Assembly: GCA_037355855.1 (NCBI GenBank)
Contig: CM074763.1
Location: forward strand, 5,146,001-5,210,000
From: Pseudo-nitzschia pungens
Taxonomy: Eukaryota > Bacillariophyta > Bacillariophyceae > Bacillariales > Bacillariaceae
Direction: 5' to 3'
DNA length: 64,000 nucleotides
The translations under genes and the position numbers were made by a program. The notes under the pieces are model-generated. The model saw nothing but the letters and a program-made list of their open reading frames with translations. It did not search any database and was not told where the DNA came from. Below are positions 23,194-33,638 of the stretch, piece after piece. The number at the start of each line of letters is the position of its first letter. The stretch's first letter is position 1.

Positions 23194-23443
23194 CGGAGAC
23201 AGCAGCAGCAACAATCGCTTTCTCGAATACAACTTCAATTGGAATTCGGACGACCAGATGATCAATGGTGCAACGAGTCTCAAGCAGCGCATGTTCCAAC
23301 ACATGGGGTGGAGGATCATCAACATTCCCTTCTGGGAATGGAGTCGAGTGGACAATCCATATTGGGAATGGAATCGAATGGACAACAGTCCGAGCACCAG
23401 CGATGAGGCGCAGGAAGACTTTTGCCGCTCGCTGCTGTCGTAG
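19602..23443 (+). CDS. RAP-domain organelle RNA factor (OPR/Tbc2-like), three exons, apparent frameshift
   Basis: The exons are 19602-21663, 21816-22161 and 22251-23443. The product is about 1199 residues if one base near 20021-20031 is skipped. A signal peptide (KILFLSLILSGFCICGIDAF) suggests plastid or secretory targeting. After a His/Asn run comes LNQKITQKENAQDVLGLL, then many helical repeats built around QELSNLMWALAT (QELSNSVWAAAT, QELANSAWAMAT, QELNNLCWVMAR, QDLSTSLWSMAT, QEFSNTVWALAT, QEMSNALWALAT). The end is a RAP domain (KIGVEVDGPGHW...MGWRIINIPFWEW). Such proteins bind organelle RNA and control its processing or translation. Exon 1 changes frame: up to ...GDEG the reading is in one frame, while ALSSVAGGGRMSTVNFSTS continues in the +1 frame. 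The two introns are 152 and 89 bp. An Asn run lies inside the RAP domain. Confidence 0.85.
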
Positions 23444-24069
23444 ACTACGTAGTAGACATCTACAAGAAGTTTCTGCTTTACGGAAACGAGAACCTAGAAA
23501 CTTCCCTGTTGCATTCAAACGCAAAAAAGAATGCCACGACAACTCGATACTCTAGAAAATACACCTGCTATACTAGTACTTTGGAAATCATATCATAAAT
23601 CAGTAGTTGAAATTGATAGAACTTATGATATTGAATATCAAGGAGTCGCCCATTCTTTATTTGGCTGTTGGAATATTGGAGAATGGATAAGCATTTGCGA
23701 CAGAAACAACAATGGGGGAACTCAAATAATAATGATAACATTGATGATGAATATGTGGCTCTCGACTTTGAAAGTGCTATGGAGGATTGCAGGGGAACAG
23801 AACGACGACATGAGAATTGTCACCGTGCTGAATTCTGGATCAATGACTACAAATGCCGGCGATCCAAGATGATGATGCAGGTAAATCAGTGTGCTGGTAC
23901 CATAGTAAATCTTCTTACTAATTGTTGTTTGTTCATGTACCTGTTGTGACGATGATGATGAGCTTGGTAGTACGGAATGCTCATAACCTGCAAAATGTTG
24001 GGATGCTCCTATTTATTGAGACCGTACTTCTACCAAATGCATGTATAACAAGAATAAGAGTGAGGTTAT

Positions 24070-24580
24070 TCACTACTAGTTACTAGTACTAGTAGTACCA
24101 GTAGGGATTCATTCTCACATGTCAAAGCTCGCAAATCACTCAGTAGTACCGTGCTACCTCCTGCTGGTGTGTTTAGATTCAGTAGTGCATAACTGTACTC
24201 ACTGCTCACGGACCTAGGACTAGGTCTGGGACCTAGTAGTAGCACTTTTCTGAACATCCCCCGCCTTACTAGCACCAAGGTGCTGGATCATCTTCAAGCC
24301 CTAGACCAGAAGAGTTATCGCTGCTACTGTTACTAGTAGTATTGTTCTCTCTCTTGCCGAAGAGCAATATCCTCATTACTACAGTGTCACCACCACCACC
24401 ACTGCTGGTGATTGTTGATACTACTACTAGTAGTAGAAGAATTTGTTCCCCAGGCTATCAGTAGTAGTAAAATAATCATTGCCCAAAACTACTTGTTGTA
24501 TCAGCACACGTACTCGTACTACTAGTAACTCCATTTTGCATTACTACTACACCATGTACTACTACTAGTAGTAGTAGTAC
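24070..24580. repeat. ACTAGTACTAGTAGTAC-rich low-complexity tract
   Basis: Interrupted runs of TAGTAC/GTACTA and TAG triplets recur over about 500 bp on both strands, interspersed with ordinary sequence. There is no single regular unit. Confidence 0.6.
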
Positions 24581-25156
24581 TATCGTCAGCAGTGTATTGT
24601 TCTGATCGTCCTAACGTTTGGTTACCTTGCAATCTTCTTACTACTAGATTTTCCGCTTTGGTAGTACTTTCTTGCTGATGCATGCTTTCTTCTTGTGGAC
24701 ATGCTGGACTGCACGATGCGTAAATCAGTTGGATGCCTCCTTGCGCTTTGGGATAGGGACGATCGTTGTCGTGTTTCTGTTGTCACAAACGTAAAAACTT
24801 TTTTTCCATAAGATTTACCATGACCCTCGAACCGAACTGAGAACAAGAACCATGATGTTTGAATGTTGACAGTTAAAAGGTGCCCAAACTAATCCTACTA
24901 ATCTTACTGATTTTCAATTTACGAAGAAAATTAAGGTTACTGCGTCGTTCGTAACGTACGAGTACCGTACTATTCACACCGTTACGAAAGGTATCGTGGA
25001 AACCACCAGCCGAATTATTTTTTTTTCGGTTGGTTTCGGATTTCGGACATTGTCATTCCTTCACTGTACAAGTACCGGTACAAGTAAGATTAACCTTACG
25101 TCGCAACAACGAACAACACAAACTGGTCATGCACTGCGGTGCAAGTTGTAAGATTA

Positions 25157-25196
25157 CCGCTATCGATACCGCTATCGATACCGCTATCGATACAGT
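25157..25196. repeat. 13-bp tandem repeat ACCGCTATCGATA
   Basis: Three consecutive copies of ACCGCTATCGATA, each carrying an ATCGAT palindrome, lie about 270 bp upstream of the Dsc3-like start codon. Confidence 0.85.
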
Positions 25197-25461
25197 AACA
25201 GTATAACCTTACTTCGTAATACAGTATTATTATTTTGCTTCCTCACACTACGGCACAGACATCAACAGATAACCGTCGTTCCGTATCCGACACATCATCT
25301 ACCGTACCGTCCGAGCCCAAGACCCAGACCGCAAATCTCTCCAACCCAACCCAACCCAACCCAACCCAACTCTCAATCAACCCGGAACGAAGCACACGCA
25401 AGCAACGAAATTCCAGAGATAGATTAGATTGATTGATTCATTCATTCACTCATTCCTCCCG

Positions 25462-27075
25462 ATGGAACCGGAACTCCTCCACCCGAGCCGCAGCGGCGGC
25501 ACAAAACTGCGCATCAAATCCAGCAGCTCGAATGTCTCCGACGCGGAGATCGAACTCCCCGGGAACGGAAATGCTTCCACCTCGGTCGGCCAGCTCAAGG
25601 CCCTGGTTCGAAAAGCGCTGCGGTTGCAATCGACGAGCGCGCGGAGCGGCAAACGCAAAGAAAGCGGCGACGGCAACGACCACGGCAGAAGCAGCGATGA
25701 GGAAGCTCCCGGTATCACTTCTCACTCGAACAATAATAACCTTAACATTACCTTTTCCCACCTGCGCCTGATCTGCAAGGGACGCCTGCTGAGTCCCGAC
25801 GACAGCCTGTTATCCGAATTCGGGGTCGTCGACAACGATGTTGTGCACGTGGTAGTGGCGGGGGCGCAATCCAGCAGCAGCAGCAGCGGCAGCAGCAATC
25901 ACAATCAAAATCACAACATTGGAAGCAGTAGTAGCAGCCTCCCGCAGCTCCTTCGGCACCAGCGTCGGCGGAGACAGCGGCCCAACCGAGGAATCGGAAC
26001 CATTGTCGGCCCCGGGGGAAGGGTCACCCGGGATCGCAACCAGAATCAGCGCCAGGGGGACAGCAGCAACGGCATTGGCAACAGCAACAGCGACAGCGAC
26101 AGTGAAAGCGACTACGACTACGACAGCAGCGACGACTACGGTTACTCGTACGGCAACAGCGATACCGAACATCGCAATGGCAGCAATGGCAGCGACGAAG
26201 GACCGGCACCCCTGACCGGGACGTCGACGAGGACGAACGGCGCTGCTCGAATGGTTCGCCGTCGCGGTGGTAGCCGCCGGGAGCGCCGGGGCTTTGATCT
26301 GTTGCGGGGACCCCTCAACCGGCACGAGATCACCGCGCTGAGGACCTATTTCAATCGGCAGGTCGATCGGTACGTTCAGCAACAGCAGCAATTGCAACAG
26401 CAACAACAACAGCAGCAGCAACAACAGCAAGCACCACGAACCACCACTACCAGCAGCAGCAGCAGCAGCAACGCCACGACTACAGACGCCGGCGATTCCG
26501 GTGCGCCCACAGCCCCCCGGCCGCCCTCCACTCTGCACCTCGACGAGCCCGATCTGCAGCGACGGCGCTTGCTGGTGGAGGAAGAGTGGATGAGGGCGCA
26601 GGGACCGGCCTCGGAATTCCGGCTCAACCTCTCCCCGACCGCGATTGCCGTGTTGGACGGAGGGGGCGCGTCGCGTTCGGCGTCGGGATCGACGCCGGCG
26701 TCGGCGTCCTTTTCGCTGTCGTCGTCGTCCAATCCGACCGTCCGGGCCCGCCCCGGCACCGACCGCGACTTTGTCTGGGGGTTTTTCCTAGGATTTCTGG
26801 TCGGGATCGTCGGACTGGTCTGGGTCTGGATGCCCACGGTCCCCCAGAAGCAAAAACTCGGAATCATGGCGGGGATTTGCTGCCAGATGTTCCTGGAGGG
26901 CGATCAGCGCAACGGCGATGGCAGTGGCAATGGCAATGGCGATGGCGACTACGGGGACGGGCGAGACGAATACGAGTACAACCAATACCAATACCAATAC
27001 GATTCGCCGCTCTTTGCTGCCTACGAGGGAGGTTTGAGAGGCACGCGGCTGCGGGGAGGCTACGACGGAGACTGA
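25462..27075 (+). CDS. Dsc3-like ubiquitin-domain membrane protein
   Basis: This is a single-exon gene of 537 residues. I use the ATG at 25462 because the earlier one (25429) lies in an ATTCATTCATTCACTC leader repeat. An N-terminal ubiquitin-like domain (about residues 10-135) is split by a Gly/Asp loop and ends with LRLICKGRLLSPDDSLLSEF and VVHVVV. A low-complexity Asn/Ser/Gln middle follows. The C-terminus has RRGFDLLRGPLNRHEI, an RRRLLVEEEWMRAQG helix and a hydrophobic FVWGFFLGFLVGIVGLVWVW, then QKQKLGIMAGICCQ. This order (ubiquitin fold, conserved GFD-L block, two closely spaced membrane helices with an R/K-Q-x-G-I link) matches Dsc3 of the fungal Golgi/endosome Dsc E3 ligase. Family membership is inferred from the pattern; the complex is not shown here. 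Confidence 0.65.
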   Translation: MEPELLHPSRSGGTKLRIKSSSSNVSDAEIELPGNGNASTSVGQLKALVRKALRLQSTSARSGKRKESGDGNDHGRSSDEEAPGITSHSNNNNLNITFSHLRLICKGRLLSPDDSLLSEFGVVDNDVVHVVVAGAQSSSSSSGSSNHNQNHNIGSSSSSLPQLLRHQRRRRQRPNRGIGTIVGPGGRVTRDRNQNQRQGDSSNGIGNSNSDSDSESDYDYDSSDDYGYSYGNSDTEHRNGSNGSDEGPAPLTGTSTRTNGAARMVRRRGGSRRERRGFDLLRGPLNRHEITALRTYFNRQVDRYVQQQQQLQQQQQQQQQQQQAPRTTTTSSSSSSNATTTDAGDSGAPTAPRPPSTLHLDEPDLQRRRLLVEEEWMRAQGPASEFRLNLSPTAIAVLDGGGASRSASGSTPASASFSLSSSSNPTVRARPGTDRDFVWGFFLGFLVGIVGLVWVWMPTVPQKQKLGIMAGICCQMFLEGDQRNGDGSGNGNGDGDYGDGRDEYEYNQYQYQYDSPLFAAYEGGLRGTRLRGGYDGD

Positions 27076-27684
27076 GTCCGATCCAACGCAATGCAATGCA
27101 ATGCAATCCGAGACGAGAGGAACGGAACCGAACCGAACCGAACCGAACCGATTCGAACCGAATCAAAGCCGGACGGTGTGCTTGGCGTGATCATCATGGG
27201 CGGCAGCAACGCTGTACTGGAGTCCACGAGTAGACCGCGATTGCGATGGATTCCTTCCTTCCTTCGTCGACCCGCCGCACCCAGCCATCCCGAATCGCTA
27301 CAGAAGCGCACGCGCGGTTCGGATGGGATAACGATCGCTTCGCGCTTCGTTTTTTTTAAATTTTTTTTAAAAAAGAATAGAAACAGTTAGACTAGTTTTT
27401 TTTGGGGTTTCGCTTTCTCCGCGTTGCGTTGCGTTGCGTTGCGTTGCGTTCCTCGATCATCGACGCGGCGACCGATGGCTCGAGAATGACCTCGTTGGAG
27501 CAATTATCGGTCACCGTTCGGAATGAATCCGACCAACGGAGGGCGCCGCGATTAATCCGTTTCGGTTTCGCGGTTCCGCCCGCCGCCCGACGACTCACTC
27601 GAATCGGAAGGACTCCGGGAGGAAGCGAGGAGGAAAACGACCGCGGGGGAAATCGAATCGAGCCGCCCCCTCGCTCGGTCGCCT
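27076..27684. other. Convergent 3' spacer with pentamer repeats
   Basis: This 609-bp stretch separates two convergent genes. It holds ATGCA (27091-27108), ACCGA (27128-27155) and GTTGC (27421-27450) pentamer repeats and T/A-rich runs near 27350-27405. No gene is supported. Confidence 0.55.
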
Positions 27685-28988
27685 TCATCCCGGCTTGCGA
27701 TCCCGATACTTTCTCGGGATCCATCCTTGCGACGACGACGACGAAGAAAACGAAGACGAACCATCGTCATCGTAATCGCCGCCGCCGCCTCCGTCGTCGT
27801 AGCACAAGCACTCCTCCAGAAATTCCGCCGAGGGTCGCTTCGTGCAGGTGGAGGGCAGGCAGGGCGAGGATGCCTCGATCCAGTCGCTTCTCTCCAAGCA
27901 ACCCTTCTCGTCGCCGCCCGGGTAATCCTCGCAGGTCATCGACAGCAGTTCGGACGACAGGGAAAAGGACGAGAACGAGGACGAGGACGCTTCGGGTGAC
28001 GACGCGTCCGCATCGTCGTGGGTGGTGGTGGTGGTGGTCGTCGTCGTTGTTGTTGTGGTTGTTGTCAGGCTCACGTTCAGCTTCATCACGTCGCCGAATC
28101 GGTCGTCCCCCCAGCATCGGCGGCATTCCGCGCTCGTGCATCCGAATCCGCGCACGACGAGGGTCGTCAGGGAACAATGATTCCAGGCCACCAAGACGAT
28201 GGGAGATTGGGTGCCGGGACGACGACGACGACGACGACCCTGCTGCCGCCGCCGCCGCCTCTTGGGCTCCCTCGATCGCGGTCCTCGCGATTTGCAGAGC
28301 CGCGTCCCCGACGTCGCCCTTCGCGTAGTCGGCGGTGATCGGTACGCCGAGGTATTCGGACGCGGGCAGGAGGGTCTCAACCTCCCTCCAGACCAGGGTT
28401 TGGGTCGTGTCGTCCCTCGCGTACTCCGGATAGGCGTCCTCGACTTCCGAGGGCGTCGCCGGACGGGTTGCGAACAGGGCGCGAAACGGGGGCCATCGCT
28501 TCGTCCGCAGCAGCCAAGCGAGGTGCTCGGCGCGCTTCCACCCCTTCCGGACTCAATTCGTACATGGCCTCCAATCGCTGTTTCTTGTTGTCGTCGGGAG
28601 GGGACGAAACGGGCGGGACTTGTTTTTTTTCGCCGTGTCGAATCACCCATACCTCACCGTATTGGGTGATAGCATTGGTGGTGGTGGTGGTGGTGGTGAT
28701 AGTATTGGTGGAAGTCTTTGGCGTTGCTAGAGACGAAGGATCGAACGATGAACCAGTGGCATCCGATACCGATACCGATACCGATACCGATGCGTCGAAA
28801 ACGGAACGGTGGAAGAGAAGAAGAAGAAACGTTGCTGCCGAGAAAATGGCGAGGAAAAGAGTGGATCTTGGTTTGCAATGGTCCGGTGCATCTTCCTCTG
28901 GAAACTCCGGCTCTGATACCGGTACCGCCAGCAACGGCATCTGTTCGTTCATCTCGTGCCGCCCAACATCTCGCTTGTCGCGGCTCAT
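27685..28988 (-). CDS. Histidine phosphatase (phosphoglycerate-mutase-like), two apparent frameshifts
   Basis: The reading starts at ATG 28988 and ends at 27685. It is continuous (433 residues) only if one base is skipped at two places, near 28541-28544 (a G4 run on the coding strand) and near 28215-28219 (a C3 run). A signal-anchor lies at about residues 41-62 (STLFLAIFSAATFLLLLF). The catalytic VWVIRHGEKK follows. Past the first shift comes WKRAEHLAWLLRTKRW and RALFATRP, as in the family; past the second comes PIVLVAWNHCSLTTLV, which carries the second catalytic His. A Thr/Asp/Ser-rich tail follows. The corrected length is an exact codon multiple. It could be a real gene with sequencing indels, a decayed gene, or a frameshifted one. 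Substrate unknown; Golgi or plasma-membrane topology inferred. Confidence 0.7.
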
Positions 28989-30066
28989 GGTAGGAACACT
29001 CACAACTTTTCGGAATACAACTCGCGCAATACAATGCAGACTAATAGCCCCACCGGATCAACTTTTGTGTGTTTTGCAAAAATGACGATCTTCGCAGCGA
29101 TAATAGTTGGCGGTGTTGATCGGATGATACATCAATTCCGATAACCTGAGTTACCAAGCCCAAGAGAATTGCGATTTTCTTCAATCCCATTGATTATTCC
29201 CTTCAAAAACGAAATACGTAGTAATAATCAATAGGTAGATAGATAACAGTGAGAGATATCAATTGCCTCATTTCGATGGTCACTGCAGTAACTTACTCAT
29301 ATGTATTCTATCCAATAGATTTTGCTTCGAACTCATATGCCATATGTATTTCAAAATGGGCTTGGATATATATATATATATATATATATTTAATATTCTC
29401 CGAAGCTATCAAAAAAACGAAAACGCGGAAGGATTTTGTGATGACTTCGAAATAATTACCTCAATTTTAAGTAAGGACTCACTCTCAAACCATTACGTAA
29501 AAATCTTAACTTACTGGTAAACATTACAGTAAGGCTCTCGCAATTTTCTTGGTTCAGAATTACTTCGTACTACGTACGTACTTCGATACGAGAGTATGTT
29601 GTAAGAACCAGTAACCTTACTCGTACCGGGTAACTACTAACTACGTACGAAGTAAGATACTACGTAAGATTACTTGTACTTCGTACTTCGTATTTCTCAA
29701 CGAAACAGGATATCAATTTCATTGAGAATTGAATCTCAACTAGAAACAAAAACAAGTTTGCTATTTGCTACACCAGGAAAAATGAAGTTTTTAGTTTTTA
29801 CGTTCGTACGAGTAAGTTGAGGCCTTATTCATTATTCATTCCCCAAAACGGACGTAATCTCTGTGCTCGTGTTGATGATCAGTGCGAATAAGCCTTACCG
29901 AAATTACTGTACGGTACCTGGTAAATCTTATGCAATCTCATTTGCGTCAGCAGCTAAATCGAACGACATCGAAGTGTTCCCGGATGGAGGTAGACGAAAA
30001 GAAACCAACCGAAGCGATACTTTTGGCGCAGTTGCTGAAGTCATATTATTGCACATCACCGGTACA
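28989..30066. other. Divergent spacer with TA repeat
   Basis: This 1.08-kb promoter-containing spacer lies between the divergent histidine phosphatase and MTHFSD-like genes. It has a (TA)n run at 29368-29390 and a dense set of GTAAG/CTTAC and TACGTACGTA motifs at 29480-29690. The 68 codons open upstream of 30067 are probably leader. Confidence 0.5.
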
Positions 30067-31404
30067 ATGAGACATTGCTCGTGGTTATTGCCGATCGCTG
30101 CAACGGTGGTGGTGTCGTTGATGATGACAGCGAAAGCTTCGCACGCCTTTGCGTTGGTTGACGTGCAGCGGCCCGCACACACAACAGGAAACGCGGCGGC
30201 CGCGGGAAGAACAGCATCCGGAGTCACCCTTTCCCGTGCGACTGCATCGGAACCATTGAGTTTGCCTCGCCGACGATCCAACCTCGTCCTCGCGATGACG
30301 TCACCCGGTTCGGGTCGTGATTCCGACCCCGACGAGAAAAAGGGCAGCGAGATCGGAAGCGATGGAGGAAAGATCTTTGACGAAGCAGCCTACGAGAAAG
30401 ATCGGCTCGCCAGGGATGCGGAAGCCATGGAGGCCATGAAGGCCGTGGCAAAGGCGCAATTGAGCAGCGGTGATACCGTCGGCGAACTCCGGTCGCCCTG
30501 GAAGTGGCAACTCCGGAAACGAATCTGGGACTTTATGGAAGAGAACGACATTGCTAGATTTCCTCGGCCCGTGCACCACCGCATACCAAACTTTGTCGAC
30601 GCCGATTTGGCAGCGAGACGATTGAGTGAACTGCCGGAATTCCGATCCGCTACCACGGTCAAGGTGAATCCGGACACGCCACAACGACCCGTTCGTCACC
30701 ACGTGCTGCAGCAAGGCAAGATTTTGTTGACTCCCCAACCCAGATTGCGGACGGGATTTTTTTCGACCATTGAAATGAAGGAACTACCTTCGCTGGTCGG
30801 GATCGAAGAATGCACCAATAGCAAGGGGGTCGTGAAATTCGGAACCCCGGTGACCCTGAACGAGAAATACACCGTTGACATGGTGGTTGTCGGCAGCACG
30901 GCCGTCTGCCCCAGAACCGGAGCTCGCGTCGGAAAGGGCGAGGGTTTTGCCGAGTTGGAATGGGGAATCCTTTCGGCGCAGGGAAATTTGGATCCCGATG
31001 CCTGTCCCGTGGTGACGACCGTGCACGACTGCCAGGTGATCGACGACGAAGACGACATGCCCGACGATTGGAAACTCACGCGGCACGACGTTCCCGTCGA
31101 TATCATTGTCACCCCGACCCGGGTCATTCGCGTCTCCGAACGAGCGCCGAAACCGTCCGGGATTTTTTGGGACCTGCTGTCTCCCCAGAAGCTTGCGGCA
31201 ATACGCGTTCTTCGGCAGTTGAAGCAAGAGACCGAAGACAAGCTGGGAGAAACCTTGCCCTCGGGACCGGACGAATTGCTCCCCCCGGTTGCTTCTCGAA
31301 AGAATAAGGGCAGGAACAAGAAGAGAGGGCGACGGCAACCAAAGCAGAGGAATGCGCAAAAATTAGCAGCCGGTCAACAGAGCAAAAGCAACGCGAAGGG
31401 ATGA
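30067..31404 (+). CDS. MTHFSD-like protein (5-formyltetrahydrofolate cyclo-ligase family), plastid-targeted
   Basis: This is a single-exon gene of 445 residues from ATG 30067; an ATG 68 codons upstream would place the leader inside the protein. The leader MRHCSWLLPIAATVVVSLMM ends in AKASHAFA, a plastid bipartite-type motif. The body begins KWQLRKRIWDFMEENDIARFPRPVHHRIPNF, then VKVNPDTPQRPVR, GKILLTPQPRLRTGFF, a Gly-rich GARVGKGEGFAELEWG phosphate-type loop and VDIIVTPTRV. These are the hallmarks of MTHFSD, the eukaryotic branch of the methenyl-THF synthetase family. Whether it closes 5-formyl-THF is not established for this branch. The C-terminus is Lys/Arg/Gln-rich and could bind RNA, which human MTHFSD does through a separate domain. 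Confidence 0.82.
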   Translation: MRHCSWLLPIAATVVVSLMMTAKASHAFALVDVQRPAHTTGNAAAAGRTASGVTLSRATASEPLSLPRRRSNLVLAMTSPGSGRDSDPDEKKGSEIGSDGGKIFDEAAYEKDRLARDAEAMEAMKAVAKAQLSSGDTVGELRSPWKWQLRKRIWDFMEENDIARFPRPVHHRIPNFVDADLAARRLSELPEFRSATTVKVNPDTPQRPVRHHVLQQGKILLTPQPRLRTGFFSTIEMKELPSLVGIEECTNSKGVVKFGTPVTLNEKYTVDMVVVGSTAVCPRTGARVGKGEGFAELEWGILSAQGNLDPDACPVVTTVHDCQVIDDEDDMPDDWKLTRHDVPVDIIVTPTRVIRVSERAPKPSGIFWDLLSPQKLAAIRVLRQLKQETEDKLGETLPSGPDELLPPVASRKNKGRNKKRGRRQPKQRNAQKLAAGQQSKSNAKG

Positions 31405-31767
31405 AAGAGACGAACAAATGAGCCCAAGGCCATCAAACGAAATAAGGCACCATCAGACTGCATTTCCTGGAAAAGAAGGGAGAACTGTAGATTGAAAATC
31501 CAATTTGGAACGATTTTCTTTTTTTATGAAGTCTTCTTGGACCCTAATGATGGTTGGCTCCTGTTGAATCGCATAGGGTACGAAACTGGACGATGCATAA
31601 CGACAACTAGTTTGTGTTTGTATTCAATTCTGAATCAATGGCTTTGTTATATACGAAATGTATCCCACATTCTATATTTCGTTTGATTGGCAGCGATCGA
31701 TAACGTTTGGCAATCGCATTGCGAAATCATCGCAAAGCGTGCGTCCCTAAGCCAGAACCTTTCGTAT
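31405..31767. other. Convergent 3' spacer
   Basis: This 363-bp AT-rich stretch lies between the ends of the MTHFSD-like and RRM genes. Nothing is recognised in it. Confidence 0.6.
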
Positions 31768-32475
31768 TCAATCCCTAAGGGTTACCTTGTCCTGTTCTGC
31801 TTCCTTCGCCTTTTGTCGTTCTCCTTCGGTTCCACCAACGATGTGCTCTTGAAACCATTCGTCGCTGCTCCAGATCGCTTGGCCCGTGGCACCGCCCTGC
31901 GACGACATCAATTTGTTGAGCTGATTCTGCTGGGCTAAACTAACCCTGATGGTGCGACCGCACAAGTCGCTCATATCCATGTTGAAGATGCATTCGCTTG
32001 CTGTGATATTTGTTGCGTTTCGTGTGTTGTGGATGTGGATGTGTTTGGATCGATTCGATTCATTTTGTTTTGGAATTTTTGGGCAAGGGTGAGAAAAACC
32101 AGGTTGCGGTCGTCAACGAGAATCGAAAAGGGCGTTCGATGCAACAAGGTGCATCAACAAACGGTTCAACCAACCGAGAACTTCATGTTGTCGGCACGTA
32201 TCAATCAAGGACTCCGCCTTGTTCGGAGACAATCAGAGTTCACGAAACACGAACGTACCATCCTCGGCGTCATCAAACTCAACGAATGCAAAACCCCTCG
32301 TCTTCCCGACTTTGTAATCCATCGGAATGTCGAGTGACTTTATGGTTCCGAACGGAATCATCGCCGAACGCAAAATCTGTGGTGTGACATCCTCCCCTAA
32401 TCCTCCCACGTAGACAGCTCGCTTCGACGCGACCAATACACCAGCCTCCGAGGTTGAATTGCTGCTCGATTCCAT
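31768..32475 (-). CDS. Cyclophilin-E-type RRM protein lacking the isomerase domain, two exons
   Basis: The exons run 32475-32259 and 32000-31768 with a 258-bp phase-1 intron (GTACGT...TCACAG), giving 149 residues. Splicing joins FDDAED to ASECIFNMDMSDL and completes one RRM: RNP2 is AVYVGGL, RNP1 is RGFAFVEF, and the fold ends with LCGRTIRVSLAQ. The wording (KRAVYVGGLGEDVTPQILRS, IPMDYKVGKTRG) is close to the RRM of cyclophilin E, a spliceosome-associated prolyl isomerase. The usual cyclophilin domain is absent; only a 50-residue tail follows (GQAIWSSDEWFQEH). It may be the complete protein, as stand-alone relatives exist in several protists, or a split gene. Nuclear RNA binding is inferred. 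Confidence 0.85.
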
Positions 32476-33638
32476 TATTGTTGCGTATTCTCCCGGAGCT
32501 GAATGTGTGCGCGTTCCCCGTGAGTATCGTCGGAATAAAAGAGACGCGTTCTCCGAATCTACCGTATCTTCTTTCCAACACGCACGGTACCGTATGGTGC
32601 AAAACTAATTGCTGTACAGTAATGGTGATTGCCGACGCAGTGAGAAGAGCACTCAAAATACAGCGGGTCCTATTCCCCAAACAAATAGTGAACGAATTCA
32701 CCTTCGGATTGAACGCCGATTAGACGAGTTTTCCGGACGTCCAATTCAGTACCGTAGCAGTGATGGTCAGCACAGTATTCGATTCGTACCGTACGATGCT
32801 AGGTTTCATGTCGACATTCAATACAGTAATATTTGTTGTATTGTGGAATGCGGTCGGGCACGGTTGCTTTTGTCTTTCAAGCCGGTTTGTCCTACCGCAA
32901 TGTGTATTACCGTACCTTACTCGTACTGCGTAAATAAAAAATATTAGTAGTATTATGAGTTTTCATCACACGTACACGTACACGTGCACGTAAGGGTACT
33001 ATTCACGAAGTACCCTTGCTCCGTAGTCATCGACGAATGGTGCTCACTAAAATCCGTGTACCAGTGCTGTTTTGCAATTTGCATAACCTCAGTCAATGAG
33101 CAAGGTGGGATTCCTTTTCACTTCGAACGAACTTTTTACGTACAAGTACAGGTAAGGTTACTCCGATCTCATCTTTGCTACAGTAATTTGTTTGACACAC
33201 AAAGATATATCCATCTCCAGCACAAAGTTCACGAGGCTTCAGAAAATTTTCCAAAGATGACGTTATGCCATCAAGCTGTCAGAGAGCAGATTTATCTACA
33301 TTAAATTAATAATAGTGAACTCGCCTTGCTACGGCACGTGAGGCGGAATATTGGACGATTCCTTCTACGTATCTTGCAGAATTTATCGATGTAACTACAT
33401 CAAAGAGTGTCAGCAATAGCTTATCTCACGATTTTTGGTAGAGCCGTTGCGACTGTGGTGGAAGATAAAGTTTTATGGGTACTTCTCACAACAAAAAGCA
33501 CAAAGTTATATTCAATAAATGGCATGCCGAGCCAGTATCCAAATTTAGATTTTCTTAAACTAGATTGATACTGCACGTGATCTCCATCAATCTTCTTCCC
33601 ATCACAGGCTTCCTCCCCCTACTGACGTCTCATAAATA
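32476..33638. other. Spacer, no supported gene
   Basis: This 1.16-kb spacer contains the RRM promoter and the 3' flank of the RWD gene. It has GTAC-rich and GTAAGGTTAC-like motifs (32750-32990, 33140-33165). No reading has recognisable motifs. Confidence 0.5.

Larger units (their letters stand above)
23444..25461. other. 2-kb spacer with ACTAGTAC-type simple sequence
   Basis: No supported gene lies here. Readings at 23531-23872 and 23668-23949 have no motif. Several simple repeats occur, two of which are listed separately, plus a CCAACCCAAC repeat at about 25339-25371. GTAACCTTAC-like motifs recur (25080-25220). The right end should be the promoter of the Dsc3-like gene. Confidence 0.5.

Noticed and set aside
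29368..29390. TA run as an origin or promoter element
   Set aside because: A plain dinucleotide repeat; nothing links it to a gene start.
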